From Margaritifera margaritifera (taxonomy: Eukaryota; Mollusca; Bivalvia; Unionida; Margaritiferidae), in assembly GCA_029931535.1 (NCBI GenBank), contig JAQPZY010001495.1, positions 1,276,001 to 1,340,000 on the forward strand: a stretch of DNA of 64,000 nt. Reading direction: 5' to 3'. Made by a program: the position numbers and the translations under genes. This document shows, piece by piece, positions 1-12,600 of this stretch (the first letter of the stretch is position 1; each line of letters begins with the position of its first letter). The notes beneath the pieces are model-generated. The model ran no database searches, was not told where the DNA came from, and saw only the letters and a program-made list of their open reading frames with translations.

Positions 1-3000
1 AAAATCGAAAACAGCTCGGCTCGGCTCAAATATAAATAAAATAATAACTAGGATGATGTTTAATGAACTCGAAAATAAAATCGAGGAATACATTTCATCA
101 GGTTCTGCATGGATTCTGCAGCGAATACAATCTGTCATATTTCCTACGTATAAGTTTTCACCATTAAGAGGAAAATCGTATGTAGAATTACCAGAAAAAA
201 CTGTTTATAGTAGATGTGTGATAAATGTTAAAAACAGCGACAACAAATATTTCTTATGGGCTGTATTATCAGCGCTATATACACCAGACAAAAATCCTAA
301 TAGGGTATCGCAATACAAGCATTTTGAGAACTCGTTAAATTTTACTGGTATCGAGTTCCCTGTTGCAGAATCGCATATACCAAAATTTGAGAAACAAAAT
401 AATCTAATTATTAACGTATTTGGTCTTGAGGAAACTGGCAGAAAAATAAAATATTATCCACGGTTAATAAGCAAGACAGCATCACAAAATACAATAAATC
501 TTCTGTATTACAAAGAACACTTTTGCTATATTAAAAACTTTGATGGACTAGTTGCATCTCAGTACAACAAACATAAATCTAAAAAATACTTTTGTTATAG
601 ATGCCTTCATGGCTGCCAGACACAAGAGATTCTAAGTAAACATCTCGGCTATTGTACAGAAACTCAAAAAGTGACATTACCAGAAAAAGGAAAAGAAACA
701 TTAAACTTTAAGCACTATAACAATCAGCTCAAAATACCTTTTGTTATATACGCAGATTTTGAATCGTTGCTTATTCCCATCACAACAGCACATAATAATC
801 CCGATATATCATCGACTACAAAAATACAGGATCATGTTCCTTGTAGTGTCGCGTATAAGGTACTATGCACAGATCCAAAATTATCAAAAGATATTAAATT
901 GTATCGCGGGGATAATCCAGCAGAGTGGCTCCTAAGAAACTTAATGGATGAGGCATATTTGATAAAATCGTTGTACAAGCGACCAAAACATATGATACCA
1001 CTAACAAAACAAGAACAAGAAGAATTTAATCTATCAAATATATGTCATATTTGTCAGCAACAGATTTTTAATTCAGATAAAGTTCATGATCATTGTCATA
1101 TCGCAGGAAAATATCGAGGCCCAGCACATGATAAATGTAATTTACATTTTAAGTGCCCAGAATTCATTCCAGTAGTATTTCATAATCTCAGAGGATACGA
1201 TGCGCATATAATCGTAAAAGCTTTTGATAATCCTATTTTACGTGATAAAAAAATCAGTTGTATCGCAAATACAGACGAGAAATATATGTCTGTTACAATA
1301 GGTCCTCTAAGATTTATCGACAGTTTACAGTTTAAACCAGCACCATTGGACGTACTAGCCGCTGGTTGTGGTAAGTTTACCAATCTCGAGGAACATTTTA
1401 AGGAAAATAGTAGCATACTAAAAGAAAAAGGAATTTATCCTTATGAATACATGGACAGCTGGGATAAATTTAACGAAACATGCCTCCCCCCTCAAAAAGA
1501 ATTTAATTCGAAACTTAGAATGGAGGAGCTGTCCGACAAAGATTATGCGCATGCTCAAAGAGTTTGGAACACATTAAACTGCCGTACATTAGGAGATTAT
1601 CATGATATTTATCTTAAGACGGATGTGTTGCTTCTAGCAGATATCTTTGAGGAGTTCAGATGGATTTGTTTAAACTACTACAAACTCGATCCTTGTTGGT
1701 ATTATTCATCTCCTGGTTTATCTTGGGATGCCGCACTAAAACTAACAAAAGTTAATCTAAAACTGTTAACAGATCCGACCATGTTTTATTTTATAGAAAG
1801 GTCGATAAGAGGTGGAATCAGTGTAATCACCAAAAAGCACGCTCTTGCCAATAACAAGTACTTAAAAAAATACGATCCTTCCAAACCATCAAGCTACATA
1901 ATCTATTTATAAATGAATAATCTTTATGGAAGGGCTATGTCACAACCGATGCCTGTCGATGATTTTCGTTGGATAACAGGTGAGCAATACTTAACAGAAA
2001 CAAGTAAAACCGTTCCAGAGGATATAGGATACTTAGTTGAAGTTGATCTGATGTATCCCAGCCACCTTCATAAGTTACATAACGACTACCCTTTCTGCGC
2101 AGAATCATTATTAATTACGGATGATATGCTTTCTCAAGAACAGCGCGATCTAAAATTAAAATATAATCTTGGAAAAAATGTCGTACATAAACTAGTACCA
2201 AATCTAATGAACAAAACTAGATACATAATTCATCACCGCGCGTTAAAACAAGATGTAAAACACGGTATTATAATAACTTACGTCCATCGCGCATTAAAAT
2301 TTCGTCAGTGCTGTTGGCTTAAAGAATACATCGACTTTAACACAAGTAAGAGAACAGCGGCGACCACAGACTCTGAAAAAGACTTCTTTAAACTAATGGT
2401 AAATTCTGTATTTGGTAAGACAATGGAAGATATCAGAAAGCGAAGAAATATAGAGCTGATTAATGATCCTATTAGGCGAGATAAAGTCCTTTCCGATTAT
2501 ACATTTATATCAATGAAGATATTCAGAGAAAACTTAGTTGCTGTTCATAAACGTAAAACAGATCTAAAAGTAAATAAACCCATCTATGTCGGATCTGCAA
2601 TACTTGATGTATCAAAAATATTAGTATATGAATTTCATTACGATTATGTTAAACCAAAGTATCCTGGCTCACAATTATTGTTTACAGATACTGACTCACT
2701 CTGCTATCATATCGAAACAGAAGACCTGTATCAAGATATTTATAATGACAGGACACTATTTGATCTATCAGATTATCCTAAAGATAGCCCATTTAAGTGT
2801 GACAAAAATAAAAAAGTAATTGGTAAATTTAAAGATGAAACAAACTTTACTCCCAAAATAGAATTTGTTTAATTAAGAAGTAAGCTGTTCAGTATTAAAA
2901 CAGATGATAATAAAACAAAAAAGAAAGCAAAAGGTATTGTCAAAACCGTAGTTAATAAGTGTGTCTCATTTGATGATTATCTTCATGCGCTTCAAGGAGA

Positions 3001-3190
3001 ATATAATTTTGTTTCTATGACAACCATTAACTCAGACCACCATAATCTAAGAACGGATGTGATAAACAAAGCTGGATTATGTAACCTTGATGATAAAAGA
3101 GTTTGTTATGATGGAATTAACACATTTGCATTTGGCTACAATCATGATTATAATGAAAATGAGGATGTTCTAGATATAATCTTCGGTTGA
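1..3190 (+). pseudogene. Protein-primed family B DNA polymerase (pPolB), Polinton/adintovirus type, copy 1; 5' partial
   Basis: Replicative DNA polymerase of a Polinton/adintovirus-like element, which would copy linear DNA from a protein primer. The frame is open to the left window edge, so the N terminus lies outside; the first ATGs are at 53. Seen in order: a Cys-rich segment near 595-660, exonuclease motif YADFESLL near 748-771, an HNH-like Cys/His zinc cluster (1036-1150), a second exonuclease motif with HNLRGYD near 1180-1200, palm motif B with KLMVNSVFGKT near 2389-2421, and motif C TDTDS at 2684-2698. One frame runs to TGA at 3188-3190 (1,045 codons from 53), broken only by TAA at 1910-1912 and 2870-2872. 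The first stop replaces the catalytic aspartate of motif A (before MNNLYG); the second replaces a residue conserved in copy 2 (before LRSK). No frameshift is seen, so decay is mild. Identification is confident from motifs and from alignment with the copy at 44920-48287. Confidence 0.93.
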
Positions 3191-3236
3191 ATTTGATTTT
3201 ATAAATAAAAAGGATATCGATTTTATCTAATCATTA

Positions 3237-3256
3237 TTGAATTTTATCTAAACATT
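3237..3256 (+). promoter_or_regulatory. Copy of the viral AATTTTRTCTAAACAT motif, 3' of pPolB copy 1
   Basis: The plus strand reads GAATTTTATCTAAACATT about 50 bases after the polymerase stop, with a half copy (GATTTTATCTAATCATT) just before it. The same motif precedes the late genes of the second element and also lies beyond the polymerase there (near 44664). Its role at this end is unknown. A run of 13 G follows at 3263-3275. Confidence 0.45.
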
Positions 3257-3316
3257 ATTTATGGGGGGGGGGGGGAGGAAATTTGTTCTTTAACAAACAG
3301 TTTACAAATTTGGTTT

Positions 3317-3463
3317 CATTCTTTAGTAGTAAGTATAAAGGCATGATCTCGGCATAATTGTCTATTTGTAGTGAGAAGCTCTGAGGTCCGGAGGGCCGAA
3401 GAGCGACGAACGGAAAAGAGACAATTGTGCCGAGATCCGCCTTTATATTTACTACTAGAGTAA
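3317..3463. repeat. Large imperfect palindrome at the polymerase end of element 1
   Basis: The left arm (about 3317-3362, TAGTAGTAAGTATAAAGGC then ATCTCGGCATAATTGTCT) is the inverted copy of the right arm (about 3417-3463). The arms flank a GC-rich, purine-biased spacer of about 55 bases. The outer arm sequence AGTAGTAAATATAAAGGC resembles the outer arm of the palindrome at 44380-44573, which sits at the same end of the second element. It could be an element terminus or a foldback MITE inserted there. Confidence 0.7.
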
Positions 3464-3469
3464 ACCCAG

Positions 3470-5950
3470 TTTGTGTGCCACAGTTGCCAAGAACAAAAAA
3501 TACTCACGGTCTAGATTATACAGGTGCCACTTTTACATGAACTTTGGGATGTCAATCGTCTTTCTTTTTACTGGTACAGGATACCTTGTGTTAGTGACAC
3601 ATAAAAAGAACCATAAAATCGTAGTTGTTATGCTATTGCCATCAAAAATATCCACAAATACAACACAGTTTCCCATATTTTAAAGCAATTTTGTTTTCTT
3701 GTGCATTTCTTAAGTTCAAGAGGTATCAAAGCATAAATTCTGGGAATGTTATTTAATACACAAAAATCCCTGTCAAAATGTGCTTTTATTTCAACTTGTG
3801 ATGTTTTATCATTGTTCAACTTCCTGAAGATCTGAGCATCAATAGTTCTGCATGTTTCATTCACTGGCACAATATATGTGCTTGTGTGCGTGTCTTTGTG
3901 TTTTTTTACACTGTACTATGTTGCATTTTCAAATAGCAAAAATGTACCAGAACTTAACCATTTCTGCACATAGTGTACTTTCATTTTTTTTAAAAATATT
4001 GTGTGTTTCAGCTTAACTTTGCATGTAGTGCATGGCAGCTTCACTGTATTGACTTTGTGTAATATTACCTTTGGCGCTCAAATTTGTTGCTTCCAATTTT
4101 AACATGCATATTTAACAAATCCTTTAGACATGTGTACGTGCCCCTAACGCATTAACTACCATCTATCATGTGCTGTGGTGTATATAACATGACACGGCAG
4201 ACGGTGGTTGGGTTTCTTTTGTGTAGATGTGTCTATAGTATGCTTTGCTTTTTCACTAAATTTTTCTTGCTATCTTCTTTACTATGTTGGTGTAGTAACA
4301 TATGATTATTTACTTTATTAACCATTTCACTCACACAAACCTTTCATTAATACAATAGGAAAGGAAAAAAGTAACAAAAGAATAACCGAAGAAAGCATAC
4401 ATCTTTGTATTTACAATATAACATTTGTATCTGTTACATTACAATTCCTATTCAGAAATTTTAATATTCTGAAGTGGAAACTTTAAATTTGATTCATTTT
4501 TGAAATTTATAATAGAGATGATCCTTAAAATTGTGCTTAATGAAAGAATTGTGCGCATACGTGTGTTACCTAGGTTCCAAATTCAGTTGTTTGCTAAGGT
4601 GCATATTTTGTAATAGATTTCAAAATTTGGGTGTATGACCATTATTTACTATTCATTCTTGAATGCATGCTTTGGGTGCACAGGCCTAGAAGTGGTGAAC
4701 ACTGTATGTGTGCACCCCGATATTTAGAACCCTGATTATACAGCTTATTTGTCCGTGTACAGAAAGACCCACAACTTTGCACATAACCGTATTGGGTTGG
4801 GATAAGACCAACAGAATGTGAACAGTAAATGCAGGAGATTTTATATGGGGTACGTGTGACGTCTCCGCTATCTAATTTGAAATCAGCATGAAGTTTTACT
4901 GATATTGATTTCACGTGAGAACTATCTTCTCTTTTTCTTAAAGAATTACTGTTACAAAATCATCCCCAAACCAATGATAGTGAATATTATTTAAATTTTA
5001 AAAATCCAACGTAGATGAAACATGGTCTCAAAATGAGATTTTAAATGGAATATGTGTGACATCTCTACTATTTAATATGAAATCAGCGTGAAGTTTTACT
5101 GATATTAATTAAACGTGAGAACTATCTTTTCTTTTTCCTTAAATAATTACTTTTTTAAAATCATCCCCAAACCAATATAAAAGAATTACTGTTATAAAAT
5201 CATCCCCAAACCAATATAAAAGAATGCTGTGAGTATTTAAAACAATCGACACGAACATTCAGCATCAGTAGTGGCTGTAAAAAATACATTTCTTGAAAAT
5301 CATTAGCAAAACTCAAGCATCCAGCATCAGCAGCAGCTGTAAAACAAATTCTTGAAAATCATTGGCAAAACTCAAGTCGTTTCCAAACAAATTTCAGGCA
5401 AAATGCTAAGTAATTTAAATTCTTTACCAATTTATGACTAAAATACTAATATCCATCTGTCTTGAGCAATATTCGATACAGAAACAGTTAGACGTATTTA
5501 GTGAGATGTAACAGTGGAACAAATGCACCATCAACCATCTCGTAGCCGTTCTTCCAAACCACGTACTTTGTACATGAAGTGAAGCTATTGTAAATGAGTC
5601 GTATATACATGTCATAAAATAAACAAGGCTTGATTAAGATAAAGCTATCCTTTTTTCCAGTTGCTATCAATATTTTATAAGAATCTGAGATGTAATATTC
5701 TGACACCAAACCAATTTACATAATTGTGAAAAAGATTAAGAAAAATCAATCAGTGATTTCTTTTGGCGACTTTTACCATGAATGTCAATACACATTCATC
5801 ATTTCCACTGAAGATGAAACGTGATCTGGAGCTGAAAAATTGGTATAACTTTGTTCTGATTTCGGAAGATAACAGTTGTGATGCCATGTTACGTATAAGA
5901 CATAGTGCCAAATAATTTTTAAGTTGATGATTTCTTTTGTTCTGGGGATG
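3470..5950. other. AT-rich non-coding stretch with local tandem duplications
   Basis: No convincing gene; the short open frames have no recognisable motifs. About 4840-4980 and 5040-5225 are diverged copies of one unit (shared CACGTGAGAACTATCTT-like core and AATCATCCCCAAACCAAT, the latter three times). 5240-5305 and 5310-5390 are a second local duplication (CAGCATCAG...TTCTTGAAAATCATT). Confidence 0.6.
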
Positions 5951-5953
5951 TTT

Positions 5954-7005
5954 TTATGAGTTTGGGTGTATATTTTTATGATTTCTATGTAGCTTATGGC
6001 ATTCTACATTAGATACATATTCATCATTTACAGACAGTCGAATGGGGTTTTGCATGCATAATCTGTTTGATGTTCCTACTACATGTAGCACTGCAGTGGT
6101 CTTTTTGGTATTTATATACATTCCATTGTCTTTACGCCATTTGCTGATATGATTAAGATCGTGCTGCAGATGTTCTTGGATTGTGTTGCTGTTTTGACCC
6201 GATGTGTGGAATGTTGCATCATCTGCATACATATCAGTTTCAGCGTTTTCTGTAAACAATGGCAGGTCATGAACGTATAAGATAAATAGGATAGGTCCTA
6301 GAATTGAGCCCCGAGGCACACCATATTTTATGCAACCAGGACTTGATAGAGTACTGTTTAGTTGCACTTCCTGGGTTCTGTCACTAAGATAAGATTGTAT
6401 CCAGCAAATGGTTTTTGCACTGAAATTGTAATAAACTTGTTTTCCAATAAGAATGTTATGGTCAGCAAAGTCAAATGCCTTCTTTAGATCTAAAGCGATA
6501 TCAATGTATTCAAGCCATTTATCAATTATCTTTATTAGCACAGTATGACATGAGTGGTGTGATCGAAGACCTGATTGGTGTTGATGTAGGAGGTCATTTG
6601 TTTGTAAGAAAATACTGATTTGCTTTGCAACATGTTTCTCAATAATTATGGAAATGGTGGGTTGTACCGAAGTAGGTCTGTTATTTTCTGGAAAATCTTT
6701 CCCATTGCCCTTATGTAGTGGTGTTCTTCTTGCCCTCTTTAAGGTATAAGGAAATTTATAACATTTTAGGCTTAAGTTTATAATGTGTACTATAGACTTG
6801 TGTATTATAATAGCACTTAGTTTTGACAATTTAGGACCTTTACCATCTACCCCTGTAGCCTTTTGAGTATTAAAGTTTTTGAGATAGTGCCATACATCTT
6901 TATTTGTTATTTCCATTATTTCTAGTTTGTTTTCAAGGTTGTTCTGAAGTTTGGAATCCACATATTCTTCTAATTTTGTATAAGCACCAGCTTTAAGTTT
7001 TGTTG
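5954..7005 (-). pseudogene. Non-LTR retrotransposon (LINE) reverse transcriptase fragment
   Basis: Remnant of a LINE ORF2 on the minus strand. It reads through the reverse-transcriptase core: a GVDG start of the fingers, the LDLKKAFD metal-binding motif (near 6470-6495), the GVPRGSILGP motif (near 6300-6330) and the catalytic YADDA motif (near 6215-6230). The endonuclease domain that should precede it is absent, and the C terminus runs out of frame around 5960-5990, so the copy is truncated at both ends. The frame is open upstream of the first Met to about 7005. The motif set fits Jockey/CR1-like clades; the exact clade cannot be set by eye. Not expected to be active. Confidence 0.92.
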
Positions 7006-7019
7006 ACTATTTCAGGAAA

Positions 7020-7650
7020 TACTGCCATTTTTTAGAAACGTAACAATTATTTTAAGACATCGAATTATGTACCATATATATCAGAGGTCTGGAAATTTGT
7101 CGATGCTGTTTGACATTTGATTTTTGGTGGGAGAGGTGAGGGGTGGCAGAGACGGGGGTCTAGCATGACTATATTCAATATTCCAGCATCTGTTCAGTTG
7201 TTTACGGGTCTACTTACAATCATTTAAGTCCGTAATGAAACTGACAAATTGCTAAAATAAATCTGTAAACAACTACCGTACTTTGGTGTGTTTAACGTGC
7301 AGTCATGTATAATGTGCACCCCAATTTTCTACACAGAATGAGGGAAAAAAACTTAGTTCTGCCATATAATGCGCATGTGATACACACTGTATAATACATT
7401 TTAAAATGTTGATAAAGAAAAAATGTATATGATCCACAGTTATCAAATATTTAACATTTAAGGGTATGGTAATCATATTTGTTCCGCTGCAGTGCGGTAC
7501 TTTGTACAGCTTTAATGGAAACGTGACAGTAGAACAATGAGTTACCAGTTGTGTGTACATGTATTTCCAGTCGAGACACAGAGCAAAAAGCTACACAGTG
7601 ATGTGAAATGAAATTAGTTTATTAATATAAAGCAATCAGACAACAAGGTT
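7020..7650. other. Non-coding, no feature recognised
   Basis: AT-rich sequence with short open frames only; nothing with domain-like composition was seen. Confidence 0.5.
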
Positions 7651-7655
7651 TAAAA

Positions 7656-7862
7656 TATCAAAGAACGATCAATGTCACGATCTTTTTTAGGAGTGGACTG
7701 TAGGATCCATAAAAAGTAACCCCCTTACGGGCTTTTTTTTATGGCTTCCATATATTTAGCCCCTATTTGTCAGAATCGGGTCAACGAATTTTCTCTCAAC
7801 TTTTCCTACTGTTGAAAGGGGTCCCTAACTATAAACTCTCAATGAAGTCAAATAAATGAGAA
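7656..7862. repeat. Single dispersed copy of the ~380-bp satellite family
   Basis: It shares long near-identical stretches with the array at 31.0-33.8 kb: TCAAAGAACGATCAATGTC, AACCCCCTTACGGG, CAACGAATTTTCTCT and CTTTTCCTACTGTTG in the same order as at 33082-33260. It is an isolated partial unit, so the family is dispersed as well as tandem. Confidence 0.8.
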
Positions 7863-9289
7863 CAGAGCCACAAAATTTAAACATTTCAAAGTCAAACTAC
7901 AAAATAGAAATAAACCGTAGATGAAACTATTATTTATTGGTAAGTCTGACTGTCAAGGAACAGAAATATTCGGTATTAGAGGTAGCTGGTTTAAATGTTT
8001 CTCATTAATACATATCATGGCTTATTGTATGGATCTTCCAGTCTTGTAACCATGCTAAACGCATATCAAGCACCAAATTGTTTGAGTCATTACCATTGGT
8101 AAGAAAGGTTGCTAACATGTTTAGGTGTACATCTTCAGTATGTGAATAGAAATCTTGCAGCTTCAGGAGTGTTACTTTTCTTGTCTTACTGATCAATTGA
8201 TTGTTTTAATAGCTTGTACAGCTGCCTTGATAAACTTATGATTGTTACTGTTAGGAATCAACAAAGCTGAAATTTAGTTCCATATGAAATCCTTATACAG
8301 GTACATGTACCAGGTACACTTTCTGAATTTAAAAATGTCTAAACTAAAACAGATTATTTATTGTATATAGTTACTCGATACAGTCGTAGCGAGATGGCTC
8401 TGTTACATAACTGTATTAGCTGGAATACCAGCACAATAGAGCTTTCAATCTCTATGGTGCTATTCGAATCGTTTATGATTTACCGATGGGTTATAGCCAA
8501 AATCTTACAGTTTCTTATATATCATGACCATAGGAATAGAAAGTAAAACAAAGAAATCAGTACCAAAAGAATTCACTATGGCGATAGTTTCAAGTTTCCA
8601 AAATCTCTTTAAGCATAAGATTTAAAATCAAAGTATGTATTGAAAATAACTTGGATGGTTCAGGTAATATGGTACATTAAAAAGGATCAAAGGGATGTCC
8701 ACACATTGCGAGATATTGATAATCATGTTCCTTTATATTATCATAGGAAAATACCAATATTCCTTTAAGACTTGTAATTTGAATTATGCTTTAAGTTATT
8801 CTTCACTTTATTTCTTAACAGAGAATTGATTAAACAATTTCTAAAATGTTTTTCGAGAAAATATTTGAGTAATGACTTTTTATTAGCATTTTCTATTGAA
8901 ATGATTCTGTAATTGTGACAACTGAACAGAAGCGCATGGAAATTGTGGAAAGGAACCACTCTGAGTGTAGTCATTTTGTCTGTATTCAAATTAGAGTTAT
9001 GTCTCTTTACATTGCTTGAATGTGTTTACAAGGTGTAAAGGCCAATAGCGATAAAGATAGAAAGTGTCTTATTATTAGAAACAAAAACTATTCTTAGTGA
9101 CAAAACAATAGAGAGGATGATATGGGCTTTCGAGGGAATCCCTCCAAGCCAAAACAAAACTAAAATTAATAGATTTACATATAGGCCAGTTGAATTAATG
9201 CAACAGCAATACTGTCTTTAGCCTGTGACTCATGCTATAGAATTATGTTTACATTTTTATAAATAGAATACAAAACACGAGTTCTACAG

Positions 9290-9560
9290 CAATGTTGTGT
9301 GCATTTATTTTGCCAAAATCTATTTTATATAAATTTAGCCAAAATTTTTCTACATATTTTTTGGCTAAATTTTTAAATAATTTTTTCTGCCAAAAATATA
9401 TAGATTTTGTATGTATATTTTTTTCTGGTAAAATTTTTCGATATATTTTTTCTGGCAATTTTTTCTACACATTTTTTCTGGTAAATATTTTTATATATTT
9501 GTTATCTGGCAATTTATTTCTATATTTTTTCCACCAATTTATTTATATGTTGACGGTTGG
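9290..9560. repeat. T-rich degenerate tandem repeat
   Basis: Repeated variants of TTTTTTCTGGTAAATATTTTTATA and TTTTTCTGGCAATTTTTTC on the plus strand. In segment B the matching stretch (35740-35985) is split by a long AT microsatellite. Its long open frames are compositional artefacts. Confidence 0.6.
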
Positions 9561-10121
9561 CTTTTGTTTTTGTACTTCGTAGAAGCTTTGAAGCTGTTAT
9601 TTATTTGACTGTTCATTGCCAAATACAACTTTTTTTTACAAGTGGATGTTGAAGAATATGTGAAGAACTTATCGAACAAATGAACAAAATACTTAAAGCA
9701 GCTACACTACCACATATAAACTAATAGATTGTACTGTTCAAGTTTGTTTCATTTCTTTCGCGTATTCTAATTTCAACCTCGTATGACTCGGATTCATTCT
9801 TTACATGTTCTGCTTTGGATCTTGTTGGCTTTTGTGGAGTTATCTTTTTCAGGTTCTATGCCAACCTTGCTTTAATCTTCAGTTTTGTCTTGTTCACCTT
9901 CTATTTATTTGGCAAGTAAATTTATAATATATAGGAACATAAATCTCAATTTGATTAGAGGTTAATTGCAAAATGACTTCCAATGTTACGAATAGTTCAA
10001 AATAATTTGAAATCTAAATAAAAGAGATGGACTTCAACACACGTCATATGTGTGGAGAAGTTAAAAACAAATTCTTTGAATGTTACAGAACTAGTGCTTA
10101 CTTCAAGCCTTGCCATAATTA

Positions 10122-10263
10122 ATGCTAGAAAATAATAGGGTTCGCTGCTGAGAGTTAAGGGAGGTGACAACGACTGACAGTCCAACTTTAGGAGGAGAGT
10201 TCTTTCTACTTGTCCTTCCAGCCAGACACGGATTTTTTACTAGCATTCTGTGCCACGGAAAAG
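10122..10263 (+). pseudogene. Broken segment-A copy of the unidentified frame at 41639-41881
   Basis: It matches the 3' half of the frame in segment B (shared LENNRV start and HGFFTSILCHGKGE end) but carries an in-frame stop and substitutions. Its 5' half is missing because the A-B alignment breaks at 10122, where segment B has 5.1 kb more. Function unknown. Confidence 0.5.
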
Positions 10264-10323
10264 GCGAGTGAGATTCGTTAGAGGAAATTGGGTAAAACTT
10301 ATTAGTAATCGTAATTGGTGAGA

Positions 10324-10325
<2 letters not shown>

Positions 10326-10390
<65 letters not shown>
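10326..10390. repeat. (TG)n microsatellite
   Basis: Pure TG run of about 65 bases, with a shorter orthologous run at 41936-41984 in segment B. Confidence 0.97.
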
Positions 10391-10392
<2 letters not shown>

Positions 10393-11007
10393 AGAACGTA
10401 GTGAGGAACATGGATTGCGGGTGCATTTCTTTGCATCGATGACTTCCAATCCAATTGAGCAGGATATAATGTTGGATCTATTGCGGAGAGTTTGTGTATG
10501 AAGGTCCTTTGCTCCTGAAAATGAATTTCCCGAAATGTATTTGAACTTTTTCTTGACAATTATTATGACACTCCATTATCCAAAATTGGTTCTATATAAA
10601 CGAATTTCACATGAAGCCTCAAATATAAACATTTGATAGTGCTTTCATAAAGTTTTGAGCCGAAGTAGACCAATAGTTTCCTGCTTTTCTCAGTTCCGTG
10701 AGTATGGTGGAAACGGGCTTACAAGCTGAATGAAATCACAGAGGTGACGTTCTTTTTCTCTGATTTTCGACGGCACTCCAACCACAAAGTTTCTTAAGTG
10801 GTGAATGGCCTAAATGAGAGTGAAGAAAGCCCGAACTAAGGTGGCTAAGTCTGTCCTTGTTTCGGCCATTAGTGAGTTGGCGAAGTTGCAGTGTAGATAA
10901 AAAAAATTTACAAAAAAAATTGAATCTTCTTCATGGTGGATCAGAACCAGACCCACTCGGGTTATATGTACTTTTCTGGCTTGAATCAATTATGTAGGCA
11001 GGTTAAG

Positions 11008-11075
11008 CGAGAGAAAGAGAGAGAGACAGACAGACAGACAGAGAGACAGACAGAGACAGACAGACAGAGAGAAGC
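11008..11075. repeat. (GA)n/(GACA)n microsatellite
   Basis: Interrupted GAGA and GACAGACA repeats. The orthologous position in segment B (42888-42999) has expanded into a much longer GA tract. Confidence 0.85.
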
Positions 11076-11544
11076 ACGTACGTAAGTAGGTAGGATGGTA
11101 GACAGAAAGAAGAAAAGCATAAATGATACATAGATCGTATCGAGCATGTTGTTATGGAAACCGTAATGTATGATGTTTATATACGTAACTTTTGTATATG
11201 ATTGTATGTTGTATGGTTATTTGAAAATACATACTTAACTATAGTCGAGTTGTTTGCATAGTGTATTGTATATATAATTTATAAATGAATGCCTAAACGT
11301 TTGGTATATGACTGTACTTTAAAATACGGTCAAATAGTAAGTCGCACTTTACGTTTGGTTAAGAATTCAGCAAGGTATTTACTAACCTTTGAGTTCAAGG
11401 TCAGAGTTGTTGACCATTTGTTGGGGATGTTCCGCTCTAATGACGCATTTTGTATTGCATTGTGGATCATTAGATGGCACATGTCCTGTTGTGAAATAGG
11501 CCATGTACAGCCGTAATGCTGTAATGCTGTAGATATAATTCGAA

Positions 11545-12600
11545 AGGAATTATTTATTTGAACATTCATTGGAATTACCATAAAGTGCTTACATTAACCT
11601 TTGGATTTAAATATATGACTTTTGGATATTTGTGGACATTCTCAAAGATGATCTGGATTACATTTTTCGGGTACATCATGACATTCAAGACTATTGTTGT
11701 GGTACATAATGACATTCAAGACTATTGTTGTGGTACACCAGGACATTCAATTCTACCCATTAATTCGGAACATTCATTCATTAGGAACATTTTATAATTT
11801 CTGATTTGTGTTTAGGACATTTAGCATTATTTGGAATTTAATTCAAAAGTTGTAAGGGTCTTTTTTGAATTTTCATTTTAATTACAGAGAAAAAAATTTG
11901 TTGATTTTTACATACATGGTTTGTTTCACTTTCTTTCTGTTACATTATTTTAAGACCTAGAGTCATAACAATAGTATTTCGCAACATGTCCTGTTGTAAC
12001 ATGTGTCAGGTAGGCCAGTAATTTTATTGGCATTTTGCATTTAGACTTTTGTGACCTATGTCAGGTAGGCCAGTATTTTTCCATTAGAATTACTCATATC
12101 CTGATGTGATATAGGTCATGTCGGCATGTGTATTTATATACAGATTTTGGTAAACAAACTCATTCGTATTCTAGCATTCCGGTTCTAACGCTCAGTCTGT
12201 AAGGAATATATTTTAGTTATTACAGTTGTGTTGTTGAAATCAGATATAATTTTAGAGGAATTATTTGTTTGCAATATTCACTGAAAATACTAAAGTGCTC
12301 ATTGACTTTTCAATTAATACATGATTTGGGGATTTACCTGAACTCATTAAAATACATTCTGGATTACATCTTTGTTGTACAGCAGGACATTCAAGGCTAT
12401 TGGGATTCATTTGGAACATTCTATTATTTTTGACTTCTGGTTATGACATTGAGGATTTTTTTCGAATTTAACTCACAAATTAAGTGTTTTTGAATTTTCC
12501 CTTAAATTGTCTGGAAATAAATTGCTTGTTGATTTTACTTTATTTTATTTGTTTCACTTTCTTTCTGTTCAATATTTTAAGACCTAGAGTCGTAACAAAA
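11545..12600. repeat. Diverged tandem duplication inside segment A
   Basis: 11545-11960 and 12250-12600 share an ordered set of phrases (TTATTTGAACATTCATTGGAA, AAAGTGCT, CTGGATTACAT, GACATTCAAG, AAGACCTAGAGTC). Segment B has one copy at 43480-43830. The extra A unit begins inside 11257-11975, where B reads straight through. Confidence 0.65.

Noticed and set aside
53..3190. Alternative genetic code with TAA as sense, to explain the two TAA in pPolB copy 1
   Set aside because: The second element has TAA, TAG and TGA plus frameshifts and deletions, and the collagen-like gene ends normally with TAA; simple decay is enough.
10240..10559. Open frames rich in Thr-His or Val-Cys over microsatellites (also 21275, 35651, 41925, 42860, 61435)
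   Set aside because: They translate TG, GA, AT or ATGT repeats and have no flanking coding signal.
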